Assembly: GCA_017936765.1 (NCBI GenBank)
Contig: JAGBEX010000008.1
Location: 1-58,693, forward strand
Direction of reading: 5' to 3'
DNA from: Clostridia bacterium
Lineage (GTDB): Bacteria > Bacillota > Clostridia > Christensenellales > Aristaeellaceae
DNA: 58,693 nucleotides
The notes under the pieces were generated by a model. That model saw nothing but the letters and a program-made list of their open reading frames with translations. It did not search any database and had not been told where the DNA came from. Positions 27,258 to 34,151 of the stretch are shown here, piece by piece. Made by a program: the position numbers and the translations under genes. Position 1 is the first letter of the stretch. Each line of letters opens with the position of its first letter.

Positions 27258-28988
27258 ATGCCTACGATCTACATCATTGGCGATTCCACCGTGGAAGACA
27301 ACAAGCCGCCTTTCCGGGGCTGGGGCTGGGCGCTGCCCGAATACGTGGCTGGTGGCGTTCAGGTGGCCAACCATGCCATGAGTGGCCGCAGCACCCGCAG
27401 CTTTGTGGATGAGGGTCGCTTCGATCCCGTGCGTGAGGGAATGCAGCCCGGCGACGTGCTGCTGATCCAGTTCGGCCACAACGATGAGAAGGACGACGCG
27501 GAGCGCCACACCGACCCCGACGGCAGCTATCAGGACTTTCTGCGGATGTACTGCCGCACCGCCATGGACAAGGGCGCCCTGCCCGTGCTGCTCTCTCCCG
27601 TGAGCCGCCGGATCTATGTGGGCGGCGGCAGCCTGCTGTATACCCACGGCGCTTATCCTGCCGCGGTGAAGAAGGTGGCGCAGGAGCTGGGCATCCCCTT
27701 CCTTGACCTGAAGATGGCCAGCCGGGAGCTGTACCTCTCCGGCAGCGAGGAGGACACCGCCAAGCTGTTCGTTCGCCTCCAGCCCGGCGAGAACCCGGAC
27801 TTCCCCGATGGTCACGACGACAAGACCCACTTCAACGCCGAGGGCGCGAAGAAGATCGCCTCCCTCGTGGCGGATATGATGCGCGCAGAACCCCGTCTCC
27901 AGCGCTATATGAAACACCCGAAAGGAGCTGCTACCATGGATTACAAAGCCATTGCCGACAAAGTTCTGAATATGCTGCAAAATGCCGACGGCAACGATCC
28001 CTCCCGCGGCCACCTGACCATGAACAACTGGGAGTGGCCCACCGGCGTCGCCCTCTACGGCATCTACAAGACCTATCAGCAGAGCGGCGACAAGGCCATT
28101 CTGGATTACCTCACCGCCTGGTATGACGATATGCTCTCCCGTGAGCAGAAGCCCCACCGCAACGTGAACACCGTTGCCCCGGTGCTGACCCTCACCTGCC
28201 TGTATAACGAGACCAGGAACCCCGCCTACCTGCCCGTGATCGAGTCCTGGGCCAAGTGGGTGCTGGAGGAAATGCCCCGCACGGAGTTCGGCGGCTTGCA
28301 GCATTGCACCGTGTGGAACAAGCACTATGAGCAGCTGTGGTGCGATACCCTGTTCATGGTGTGCCTGTTCCTGGCCAAGGCGGGCGTGGTGCTGGGAAGG
28401 CCCGAGTGGATCGACGAGGCGGAATACCAGTTCCTGCTGCACATTCGCTACCTGCAGGATAAGATCACCGGCCTGTTCTACCACGGCTGGACCTTCGACC
28501 GCCGCCACAACTACGCCAATGCCAAGTGGGCCCGCGGCAATGCCTGGTTCACCGCCGCCGCCATTGAGCTGAAGGACATCACCGGCCGCGACAACGCCGC
28601 CATGCGCATGATCATCTCCGCCTGGGAGGATCAGGTGCTGGCGCTGTGGAAATATCAGCGCGTCAACGGCCTGTACACCACCCTGATCGACGTGGAGGAA
28701 ACCTACTGCGAGACCTCTGCCACCGCCGCCATCGCCTATGGTGTGATGAAGGGCGTGCGCATGGGCATCCTGAAGGATCAGAAGTACGTGGAAATGGGCA
28801 AGCTGGCCGCCCAGGCCGTGCTGGATCAGATCGACGATACCGGCGCTGTGCAGGGTGTTTCCGGCGGCACGGGCATGGGCTATAACCTGCAGCACTACAA
28901 GGACATCATCGTCACCCCCACCGCCTATGGTCAGGGTCTGACCTTCCTGATGATCACCGAATTGATGCAGGGCGTTATTAAGCTGTAA
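27258..28988 (+). CDS. Rhamnogalacturonan acetylesterase (CE12-like) fused to GH105 unsaturated rhamnogalacturonyl hydrolase
   Basis: 576 aa with two catalytic domains. Residues 1-220 are an SGNH esterase: block I IIGDSTVEDN (nucleophile Ser), block III QFGHNDEKDD, and block V DKTHFNAEGA with catalytic Asp and His. Residues about 228-576 are a GH105 (alpha/alpha)6 barrel (NNWEWPTGVALYGIYKTYQ, YEQLWCDTLFMVCLFLAKAG, YHGWTFDRRHNYANAKWARGNAW). There is no signal peptide. It would remove acetyl groups and the unsaturated uronate from rhamnogalacturonan oligosaccharides. A perfect TATAAT (27209-27214) has no good -35, so the promoter may need an activator. Terminator at 29008-29038. Confidence 0.9.
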   Translation: MPTIYIIGDSTVEDNKPPFRGWGWALPEYVAGGVQVANHAMSGRSTRSFVDEGRFDPVREGMQPGDVLLIQFGHNDEKDDAERHTDPDGSYQDFLRMYCRTAMDKGALPVLLSPVSRRIYVGGGSLLYTHGAYPAAVKKVAQELGIPFLDLKMASRELYLSGSEEDTAKLFVRLQPGENPDFPDGHDDKTHFNAEGAKKIASLVADMMRAEPRLQRYMKHPKGAATMDYKAIADKVLNMLQNADGNDPSRGHLTMNNWEWPTGVALYGIYKTYQQSGDKAILDYLTAWYDDMLSREQKPHRNVNTVAPVLTLTCLYNETRNPAYLPVIESWAKWVLEEMPRTEFGGLQHCTVWNKHYEQLWCDTLFMVCLFLAKAGVVLGRPEWIDEAEYQFLLHIRYLQDKITGLFYHGWTFDRRHNYANAKWARGNAWFTAAAIELKDITGRDNAAMRMIISAWEDQVLALWKYQRVNGLYTTLIDVEETYCETSATAAIAYGVMKGVRMGILKDQKYVEMGKLAAQAVLDQIDDTGAVQGVSGGTGMGYNLQHYKDIIVTPTAYGQGLTFLMITELMQGVIKL

Positions 28989-29007
28989 TCCTCTTCTCTC
29001 TCCTTTC

Positions 29008-29038
29008 CCGGCACGGAGCATACCGTGCCGGTTTTTTT
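29008..29038 (+). terminator. Terminator of the CE12-GH105 gene
   Basis: The stem CCGGCACGG/CCGTGCCGG (29008-29016 with 29023-29031) is followed by seven T residues. Confidence 0.93.
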
Positions 29039-29063
29039 GTTGCAGCCGTTTTCCCTCGCACAC

Positions 29064-29090
29064 AAAAACCGGAGTCCTTGCGGACTCCGG
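29064..29090 (-). terminator. Terminator of the first solute-binding protein gene
   Basis: On the minus strand a 9-bp stem CCGGAGTCC/GGACTCCGG with loop GCAA is followed by five T residues. Confidence 0.9.
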
Positions 29091-29109
29091 CTGTTTTGTT
29101 GCCTGTGAA

Positions 29110-30744
29110 TTACTTCTTGGGCAGCTTGGTGGTCTGACCAGCCTCGTAGGCTTCCAGACGCTCGTCGATGATCTCCTGATAGCCGGCATCCAGGTATTCC
29201 TGGCACAGCTCGGCGTAGAGAGTGTCGAACTCGGCGGGATCGCACTTCACCAGCTTGGCGTAGAATTCCTGCCACTTGGACAGCAGGGTGGCGCTGTACT
29301 CGGACTCGGACTCGATGGCCACGGCGAAGATGGGATCGGAGTAGGCATTGCCTTCTTCAGCGATCTTCTTCAGGTTGTAGTAGTGGTCCAGCATGGGCTG
29401 ATAGAAGTCCTGGGGCAGGCCCTGGGGAGTGATGGCCTTGATGGAATCTTCGATGGTACCCACGACCTTGGAGGCGTGGATCAGGCAAGCCATGTCGATG
29501 TTCATGTTGTGGTTCAGCATACCATCGCCCATGTAAGCGCCGTCAACAACGGGCAGGCCATCTTCGCCCATGACATAGGTGGTGCCTTCGATGCCGTTCT
29601 CCAGAACGAACAGGTTCTCGGGCTGGATCATCCACTCCATCAGCATCCAGGCAGCCTTCAGCTGCTCTTCGGTGGCGTAGGAAGAGAAGCCAACGATCAT
29701 GCCGAAGGGGTTGTCAGCGCGGTTGCGGGCGGTGGCCACGCCTTCTTCTTCCACAGCGTAGGCAGAAGCGACGGCCAGCTCAGCATTGGGGTTGTTCTCG
29801 TAGAAGGCCTTCAGCCAGTCCACGTTGGCGGCCATGTAGCCAGCATACTGGTAGGTCTTGCCATTGATGAAGTCAGTCTGCATCTGGTCGGCAGCAGCGC
29901 CGGAGGTGTTCTCGTCCAGGTCGAACTCAGAGGAATACCAACCCATGTGATACTCGTTGTTCAGACGCTTCAGCATACGCTCGGTGGGCTTCCAGGTCAT
30001 GGAAGCAGTACCCAGGGAGCAATGCTGCGCCCACTCGGATTCCACCAGGTCAGCATCGTGGAAAGCGAAGTTAGCCACGTAGGCAGCGGAGGGAACGCCC
30101 AGACCCAGAGGAGCCTGGTCGGTCAGACCGGCTTCGATGATCTTGTTGATGGCGTCCTTATGCTCCTCATAGTTGGCAGGCACATGGTCATAGCCCACGG
30201 CGCGCAGCCAGTCCATGCGGACGTAGGTGATGTAGGTGTAGGTGGTGTTGTAGTAGGGACGCTCGGAGAGGACGAAGTAGGTCTCACCGTTGATGTCGGT
30301 GTAGCCCAGCTGGTTGTTTTCCACCATCTTGCCGTAGTAGGTGGGAGCAACAGCGGCGAACTTCTCCAGGTCGATGACCTGCATGGCGCCGTCGGTGGCC
30401 CACTGGGCAACCTTGGGATAGTCATACTCCATCATGATGGTGGGGGTCTGCTTATCAGCGATGAGCAGGTTGTACTTGGTCATGACGTCGCCACGGGGGA
30501 TGGCCACGTAGTTCACGTCGATGTTCCACTTGTCGCCGAACTCCTTCTGGATCCACTGGGTCCAGTAGTTGTCGTCAACGGCGGGATAGCCAGCCTTGCC
30601 GCGGTCGTACACGGGAACGGTGATGGTCACGGTCTCCTCGAAGGGAGCCCAGGCGGCCATGCCGGTAGCGGCTTCAGCATTCGCCACGGCGAACATGCTG
30701 AGGACCATCACCAGCGCCAGGATCATGGAAACGATGCGCTTCAT
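29110..30744 (-). CDS. Extracellular solute-binding protein, LplA-like (importer 1)
   Basis: 544 aa. The Sec signal peptide (KRIVSMILALVMVLSMFAVANA) has no lipobox Cys, which is unusual for a Gram-positive binding protein. The mature part resembles the LplA/YtcQ group that serves LplB/LplC permeases (WTQWIQKEFGDKWNIDVNYVAIPRGDVMTKYNLL; later WMLMEWMIQPENLFVLENGIEG). In pectin loci these proteins bind rhamnogalacturonan or galacturonide oligosaccharides. The gene follows lplB-lplC of the same system after a 304-bp palindrome-rich spacer and ends at its own terminator. Confidence 0.88.
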   Translation of the reverse strand: MKRIVSMILALVMVLSMFAVANAEAATGMAAWAPFEETVTITVPVYDRGKAGYPAVDDNYWTQWIQKEFGDKWNIDVNYVAIPRGDVMTKYNLLIADKQTPTIMMEYDYPKVAQWATDGAMQVIDLEKFAAVAPTYYGKMVENNQLGYTDINGETYFVLSERPYYNTTYTYITYVRMDWLRAVGYDHVPANYEEHKDAINKIIEAGLTDQAPLGLGVPSAAYVANFAFHDADLVESEWAQHCSLGTASMTWKPTERMLKRLNNEYHMGWYSSEFDLDENTSGAAADQMQTDFINGKTYQYAGYMAANVDWLKAFYENNPNAELAVASAYAVEEEGVATARNRADNPFGMIVGFSSYATEEQLKAAWMLMEWMIQPENLFVLENGIEGTTYVMGEDGLPVVDGAYMGDGMLNHNMNIDMACLIHASKVVGTIEDSIKAITPQGLPQDFYQPMLDHYYNLKKIAEEGNAYSDPIFAVAIESESEYSATLLSKWQEFYAKLVKCDPAEFDTLYAELCQEYLDAGYQEIIDERLEAYEAGQTTKLPKK

Positions 30745-30809
30745 AGTTTGTTCCTCCTAATTTGATTTATGATAATGGCGAGATCCAACAACCGCCACTA
30801 TTCCATGGG

Positions 30810-31039
30810 AATTATGAATTCGGAATGCGGAATTCGGAATTGAGAGTGTGGACGGCGGGCGATCGCAGATCGCCCCTACAGGTGTGCGAAAATGCAACTT
30901 CCCCCGCGTCGCGGCGCAACCGTATTTGCGCCGTGACCCCTTCTCGGAGACCACCCTGCAACACTCACCCCGAAAGGGAGTCCAGAGGGCCGAACGGCCC
31001 TTTGGTGGTGGAGTCCAGAGGAGGCAACGCCTCCTCTGG
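30810..31039. repeat. Composite repeat between lplC and solute-binding gene (importer 1)
   Basis: The gap 30745-31048 holds no gene. From left to right it has short AATTCGGAAT-like tandem copies (about 30810-30840), hairpin GGGCGATC/GATCGCCC (30857-30875), CGGCGCAA/TTGCGCCG (30912-30933), CCAGAGGGCC/GGCCCTTTGG (30982-31005) and a perfect 11-bp stem CCAGAGGAGGC/GCCTCCTCTGG (31015-31039). The part from about 30900 on is closely matched by 38085-38190 in the second importer operon. Confidence 0.8.
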
Positions 31040-31048
31040 CGCGTCCCT

Positions 31049-31966
31049 TTAGCCCTTCACGGCGCCGATCATGGCGCCTTTGACGAAGTATTTTTGGACG
31101 AAGGGGTAGACCATGATGATGGGGAGGGTGGCGAACATGATGGTGGCGGCCTGGAGAACTTCCGGGGTGGAGACCACGGCGGCGTTCTCGGAGAGGCTGA
31201 TGGCGTCGGAGCCGGAGGACAGCACCATGTTGCTCAGCAGGTACTGCAGGGGCTGCAGCGCCTTGGTGGTGATGTAGTACTTCGCGTCCGCGTAAGCGTT
31301 CCAGCGGCCAACGGCGTAGAACAGGCTCAGCGTGGCGATGATGGGCTTGGACAGGGGCAACACGATTTTGAACAGGGTCTGGAAGTGGCTGGCGCCGTCC
31401 AGCTTGGCTGCCTCGTAGAGGCTTTCGGGAATGGTGGACACCAGGAAGGAGCGCATGATGAGCATATTATAGGGCGAGAAGGCCAGGGGCAGCACCAGCA
31501 CCCACATGGTGTTCAGAAGGCCCAGGCTGCTCATCAGCAGGTATTCCGGGATAAGGCCCGCGGAGAAGTACATGGTGAACATCAGGAAGAAGGAGAAGAA
31601 GGAGCGACCCTTCAGGCCCTTGATGCTCAGGGGATACGCCGCGCAGATGGTGACGATCATGCCGATGAGGGTGAACAGCACCGTGACCAGCACCGTGTAG
31701 CCCATGGAATAGGTCAGCTGGCCATCCTTGAAGATGGATGCGTAAGCATCAAGGTTGATGTCCTTCGGCCACAGATAGACCGCCTTGGACAGCACGGCCG
31801 TATTGGAAGAAATACTCTTGGCCGCCACATGGATGAAGGGCAGGATGCAGGTGAGGGAGAGCAAGAGGATCACCAGCGCGATAACAAAATCGCTGACCCG
31901 GACGCGGTTGATGCCCTTCCAGAGGGAAGGCTTCTTTTCCTGCACAAGTTTTGATGTGTTCTGCAT
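31049..31966 (-). CDS. ABC transporter permease, LplC/YtcP type (importer 1)
   Basis: 305 aa with six helices. The EAA loop reads EAAKLDGASHFQTLFKIVLP. The N-terminus (RVRVSDFVIALVILLLSLTCILPFIHVAAKS) and the C-terminal KYFVKGAMIGAVKG are hallmarks of LplC-type permeases. It pairs with the LplB-type gene 18 nt upstream. No ATPase is encoded in the locus; these systems usually share MsmX. Its stop codon is followed by the composite repeat before the binding-protein gene. Confidence 0.92.
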   Translation of the reverse strand: MQNTSKLVQEKKPSLWKGINRVRVSDFVIALVILLLSLTCILPFIHVAAKSISSNTAVLSKAVYLWPKDINLDAYASIFKDGQLTYSMGYTVLVTVLFTLIGMIVTICAAYPLSIKGLKGRSFFSFFLMFTMYFSAGLIPEYLLMSSLGLLNTMWVLVLPLAFSPYNMLIMRSFLVSTIPESLYEAAKLDGASHFQTLFKIVLPLSKPIIATLSLFYAVGRWNAYADAKYYITTKALQPLQYLLSNMVLSSGSDAISLSENAAVVSTPEVLQAATIMFATLPIIMVYPFVQKYFVKGAMIGAVKG

Positions 31967-31984
31967 GGATGCATCCCCCTTTCC

Positions 31985-32932
31985 TTACAGCAATCCGTCT
32001 TCGCCCAGTTTTTTGGAGACCCAGTCGCTGCCCAGCACCAGCAGCAGGCCGGTGAGGGACTGGAACAGACCCACCGCCGTGGCACGGCTGAAGTTGGCGC
32101 CCGCCAGGCCCTTTTCATAAATGTAGATGGCCAGCTGGTACTGGAATTCCTTCACCTGCACGTTGCCGAAGGCATCCAGGCGCTCGAAGTTGGAACCCAT
32201 CACGCGGCCCAGGTTCATGATCAGCAGGGTCACCATGGTGCCGCGGATGCAGGGCAGCGTGACGCTCCAGATCTTGCGCCAGCGGCCCGCGCCATCGATG
32301 GTGGCAGCCTCATACAGCTCGGCATCGATGCCGGTAATGGCGGCCAGGTAGATGATGGAACCCCAGCCCATGTTCTGCCACACGCCCAGGAGCAGGTAGG
32401 TCACAGCCCAATGCCATTTTTCTGTGAGGAAGGGTATGCCCTCCTCGATCCACCCGGCGTTCTTCATCAGAATATTAATGAGGCCGGTCTCCGGCTTGAA
32501 GAGGTTCAGCGCCACCGAGGCAATGATGACCCAACTCAGGAAGTGGGGCAGATACAGCACCGTTTGCGAGATCTTCTTGTAGCGGGGGAAGCGCAGCTCG
32601 TTGAGGAGCAGCGCCAGGATGATGGGTACCGGGAAACCAATGGCCAGGTCAAGGAAGTTGAAGGCCAGGGAGTTGCGCAGCGCCCGGTGGAAATCCTTGT
32701 CGCGGAAGATCTTCTCGAAGGTCTGCCAGCCCACCCAGGGACTGCCGTCAAAGCCCTTGGCGGGCTTGTAGTTCATAAAGGCGATCCGCAGGCCGGGATA
32801 GGCTGCATACTTGAAAATGATCACGAATATCACGGGGATCATCAGCAGCAGATAAAGCTGCCAGTTATTGCGGAAATAGACACCAAACACCCGCCGCTTT
32901 CCCGGACGGTTGATCACAGCCTTCTGTGCCAT
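31985..32932 (-). CDS. ABC transporter permease, LplB/YteP type (importer 1)
   Basis: 315 aa with six helices. Family features include NWQLYLLLMIPVIFVIIFKYAAYPGLRIAFMNYKP and the EAA loop EAATIDGAGRWRKIWSVTLP. The start is placed at 32932 because GGGAGG lies 7 nt upstream, whereas the ATG at 32938 is only 1 nt from it. It is the first gene of the importer-1 operon. The TATAAT at 33010-33015 (minus strand) lacks a recognisable -35, and a candidate operator lies near -63. Confidence 0.92.
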   Translation of the reverse strand: MAQKAVINRPGKRRVFGVYFRNNWQLYLLLMIPVIFVIIFKYAAYPGLRIAFMNYKPAKGFDGSPWVGWQTFEKIFRDKDFHRALRNSLAFNFLDLAIGFPVPIILALLLNELRFPRYKKISQTVLYLPHFLSWVIIASVALNLFKPETGLINILMKNAGWIEEGIPFLTEKWHWAVTYLLLGVWQNMGWGSIIYLAAITGIDAELYEAATIDGAGRWRKIWSVTLPCIRGTMVTLLIMNLGRVMGSNFERLDAFGNVQVKEFQYQLAIYIYEKGLAGANFSRATAVGLFQSLTGLLLVLGSDWVSKKLGEDGLL

Positions 32933-33009
32933 CGCCATTCCTCCCGAATGATAAAATCAGACCATAAAGATCATATTGTCCTTTTTCGCATTCATCATTG
33001 CCTATTTAC

Positions 33010-33015
33010 ATTATA
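33010..33015 (-). promoter_or_regulatory. -10 element of the importer-1 operon
   Basis: A perfect TATAAT lies on the minus strand 78 nt upstream of lplB. No acceptable -35 exists at 16-18 bp, which suggests activator dependence. Confidence 0.6.
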
Positions 33016-33060
33016 TCGAAATTTCTTGCGCATACCTACTACAAAGCAACTGCAAACTGC

Positions 33061-33072
33061 CCAGAAACGACC
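33061..33072. promoter_or_regulatory. Candidate AraC-family operator, copy 1
   Basis: CCAGAAACGACC lies between the divergent lplB and araC promoters, about -63 from the former and -60 from the latter. The same 12-mer is found inverted at 40325-40336, and its 10-base core CAGAAACGAC recurs at 33135-33144, exactly 73 bp downstream in the same orientation. Confidence 0.55.
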
Positions 33073-33092
33073 ATTTAAGCACATTTTCCGGC

Positions 33093-33120
33093 TTGTTTTT
33101 CTTGAAAAATATGCTATACT
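33093..33120 (+). promoter_or_regulatory. Promoter of the AraC-family regulator gene
   Basis: TTGTTT (33093-33098) and TATACT (33115-33120) are 16 bp apart. Transcription would start near 33127, which excludes the in-frame ATG at 33125 as the start codon. Confidence 0.6.
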
Positions 33121-33134
33121 GGTAATGAACAGGT

Positions 33135-33144
33135 CAGAAACGAC
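33135..33144. promoter_or_regulatory. Candidate AraC-family operator, copy 2
   Basis: CAGAAACGAC lies in the araC leader, about +8 to +17. It is a direct repeat of the core at 33062-33071, 73 bp away (about seven helical turns), suited to looping and autoregulation. Confidence 0.45.
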
Positions 33145-33169
33145 ATCAGAAGGGAGTGTGGATGGACAA

Positions 33170-34102
33170 ATGGCGCGCAACAAGCACAACGTCGTTGAAT
33201 ACCGCATATACGAATTGCCCCTGGACTTCCCCGTGCTTTGCCTCACGGGCGAGAGCTGGCGCATTTCCGATGTGCCGTCCAACCGGCTCCACTTCCACAA
33301 CTGCCTGGAGATCGGCTTCTGCCACACCGACAGCGGCACCCTCACCTTTGAGGATGGCGCCATTCCCTTCACCGCAGGCGATGTGTTCATCATCCCCCGC
33401 CATGTTCCCCACACCACCTGCTCCGCTCGGGGCTGCAAGAGCATGTGGAGCTACCTGTTTGTGGACTTCGACGCCCTGGCGGCCGATGTGCTGCCCTCCG
33501 GCGACGCCTATGAGAACAAGAGCCTCTCCCGGCTGGGCAAGTATTTGAAAATCACCGCCAAGAGCGACCCGCGGCTACACTTTTTGTGCAACACCCTGCT
33601 GGAGGAAGCCAAGAAGAACGACGCCGAAGCCCAGCAGATGATCCGTCTCTATTCCCTGACCATGGTGGCCGAGCTGCAGCGCCGCAAGCTGGAGGAAGGC
33701 AAGCCCACCGCCAAGAACAGCAAGGTTTTCCCGCTGAAGCCCGCGCTGGAGTACATCCACGATCACTACACCGAACCCTGCGATGCCGAGACCCTGGCCA
33801 ACCTGTGCTACCTGAGCCAGACCCACTTCCGGCGGCTGTTCCTCTCTTGCATGGGTTCCACCCCGCTGCAATTTGTGATCTCCACCCGCATCTATCAGGC
33901 CTGCATCATGCTGGTGAACACCGATGAGCCTGTGCTGAGCATCGCCCAGGCCGTGGGCATCTCCTCGGTGTCCAGCTTCAACCGCAATTTCCAGCAGGTC
34001 ATGGGCATGAGTCCCCGGCAGTACCGCGAATCTGCCCACCGTCCCAGCCCGCGAAAGGGGTCCATCCTCACCTACCGCGGCTGGATGGTACCGGAAAAAT
34101 AA
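33170..34102 (+). CDS. AraC-family transcriptional regulator of the pectin locus
   Basis: 310 aa. Residues about 25-110 form a cupin sensor domain (LHFHNCLEIGFCHTDSGTLTF, then FTAGDVFIIPRHVPHTT). Residues about 195-300 hold two helix-turn-helix motifs of the AraC type (CDAETLANLCYLSQTHFRRLF and LSIAQAVGISSVSSFNRNFQ, ending MGMSPRQYRE). The chosen ATG follows AGGGAG with a long 13-nt gap; in-frame starts at 33125 and 33158 are less likely. It is divergent from importer 1 and convergent with GH112. It probably senses a rhamnose-containing sugar and activates the importers. Confidence 0.88.
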   Translation: MARNKHNVVEYRIYELPLDFPVLCLTGESWRISDVPSNRLHFHNCLEIGFCHTDSGTLTFEDGAIPFTAGDVFIIPRHVPHTTCSARGCKSMWSYLFVDFDALAADVLPSGDAYENKSLSRLGKYLKITAKSDPRLHFLCNTLLEEAKKNDAEAQQMIRLYSLTMVAELQRRKLEEGKPTAKNSKVFPLKPALEYIHDHYTEPCDAETLANLCYLSQTHFRRLFLSCMGSTPLQFVISTRIYQACIMLVNTDEPVLSIAQAVGISSVSSFNRNFQQVMGMSPRQYRESAHRPSPRKGSILTYRGWMVPEK

Positions 34103-34112
34103 ACAAGCACGC

Positions 34113-34148
34113 AAGACGCCCCGATTCCATAACGGAATCGGGGCGTTT
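34113..34148. terminator. Terminator between araC and the GH112 gene
   Basis: A 12-bp perfect stem CGCCCCGATTCC/GGAATCGGGGCG (34117-34128 with 34134-34145) is followed by TTT. It sits between convergent genes. The short T-run makes it moderate. Confidence 0.75.
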
Positions 34149-34151
34149 GCA

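Noticed and set aside
30982..31039. CRISPR-like or terminator interpretation of the CCAGAGG hairpins
   Set aside because: There are no regular spacers, no cas genes and no T-tracts. The modules vary in arm sequence and spacing.
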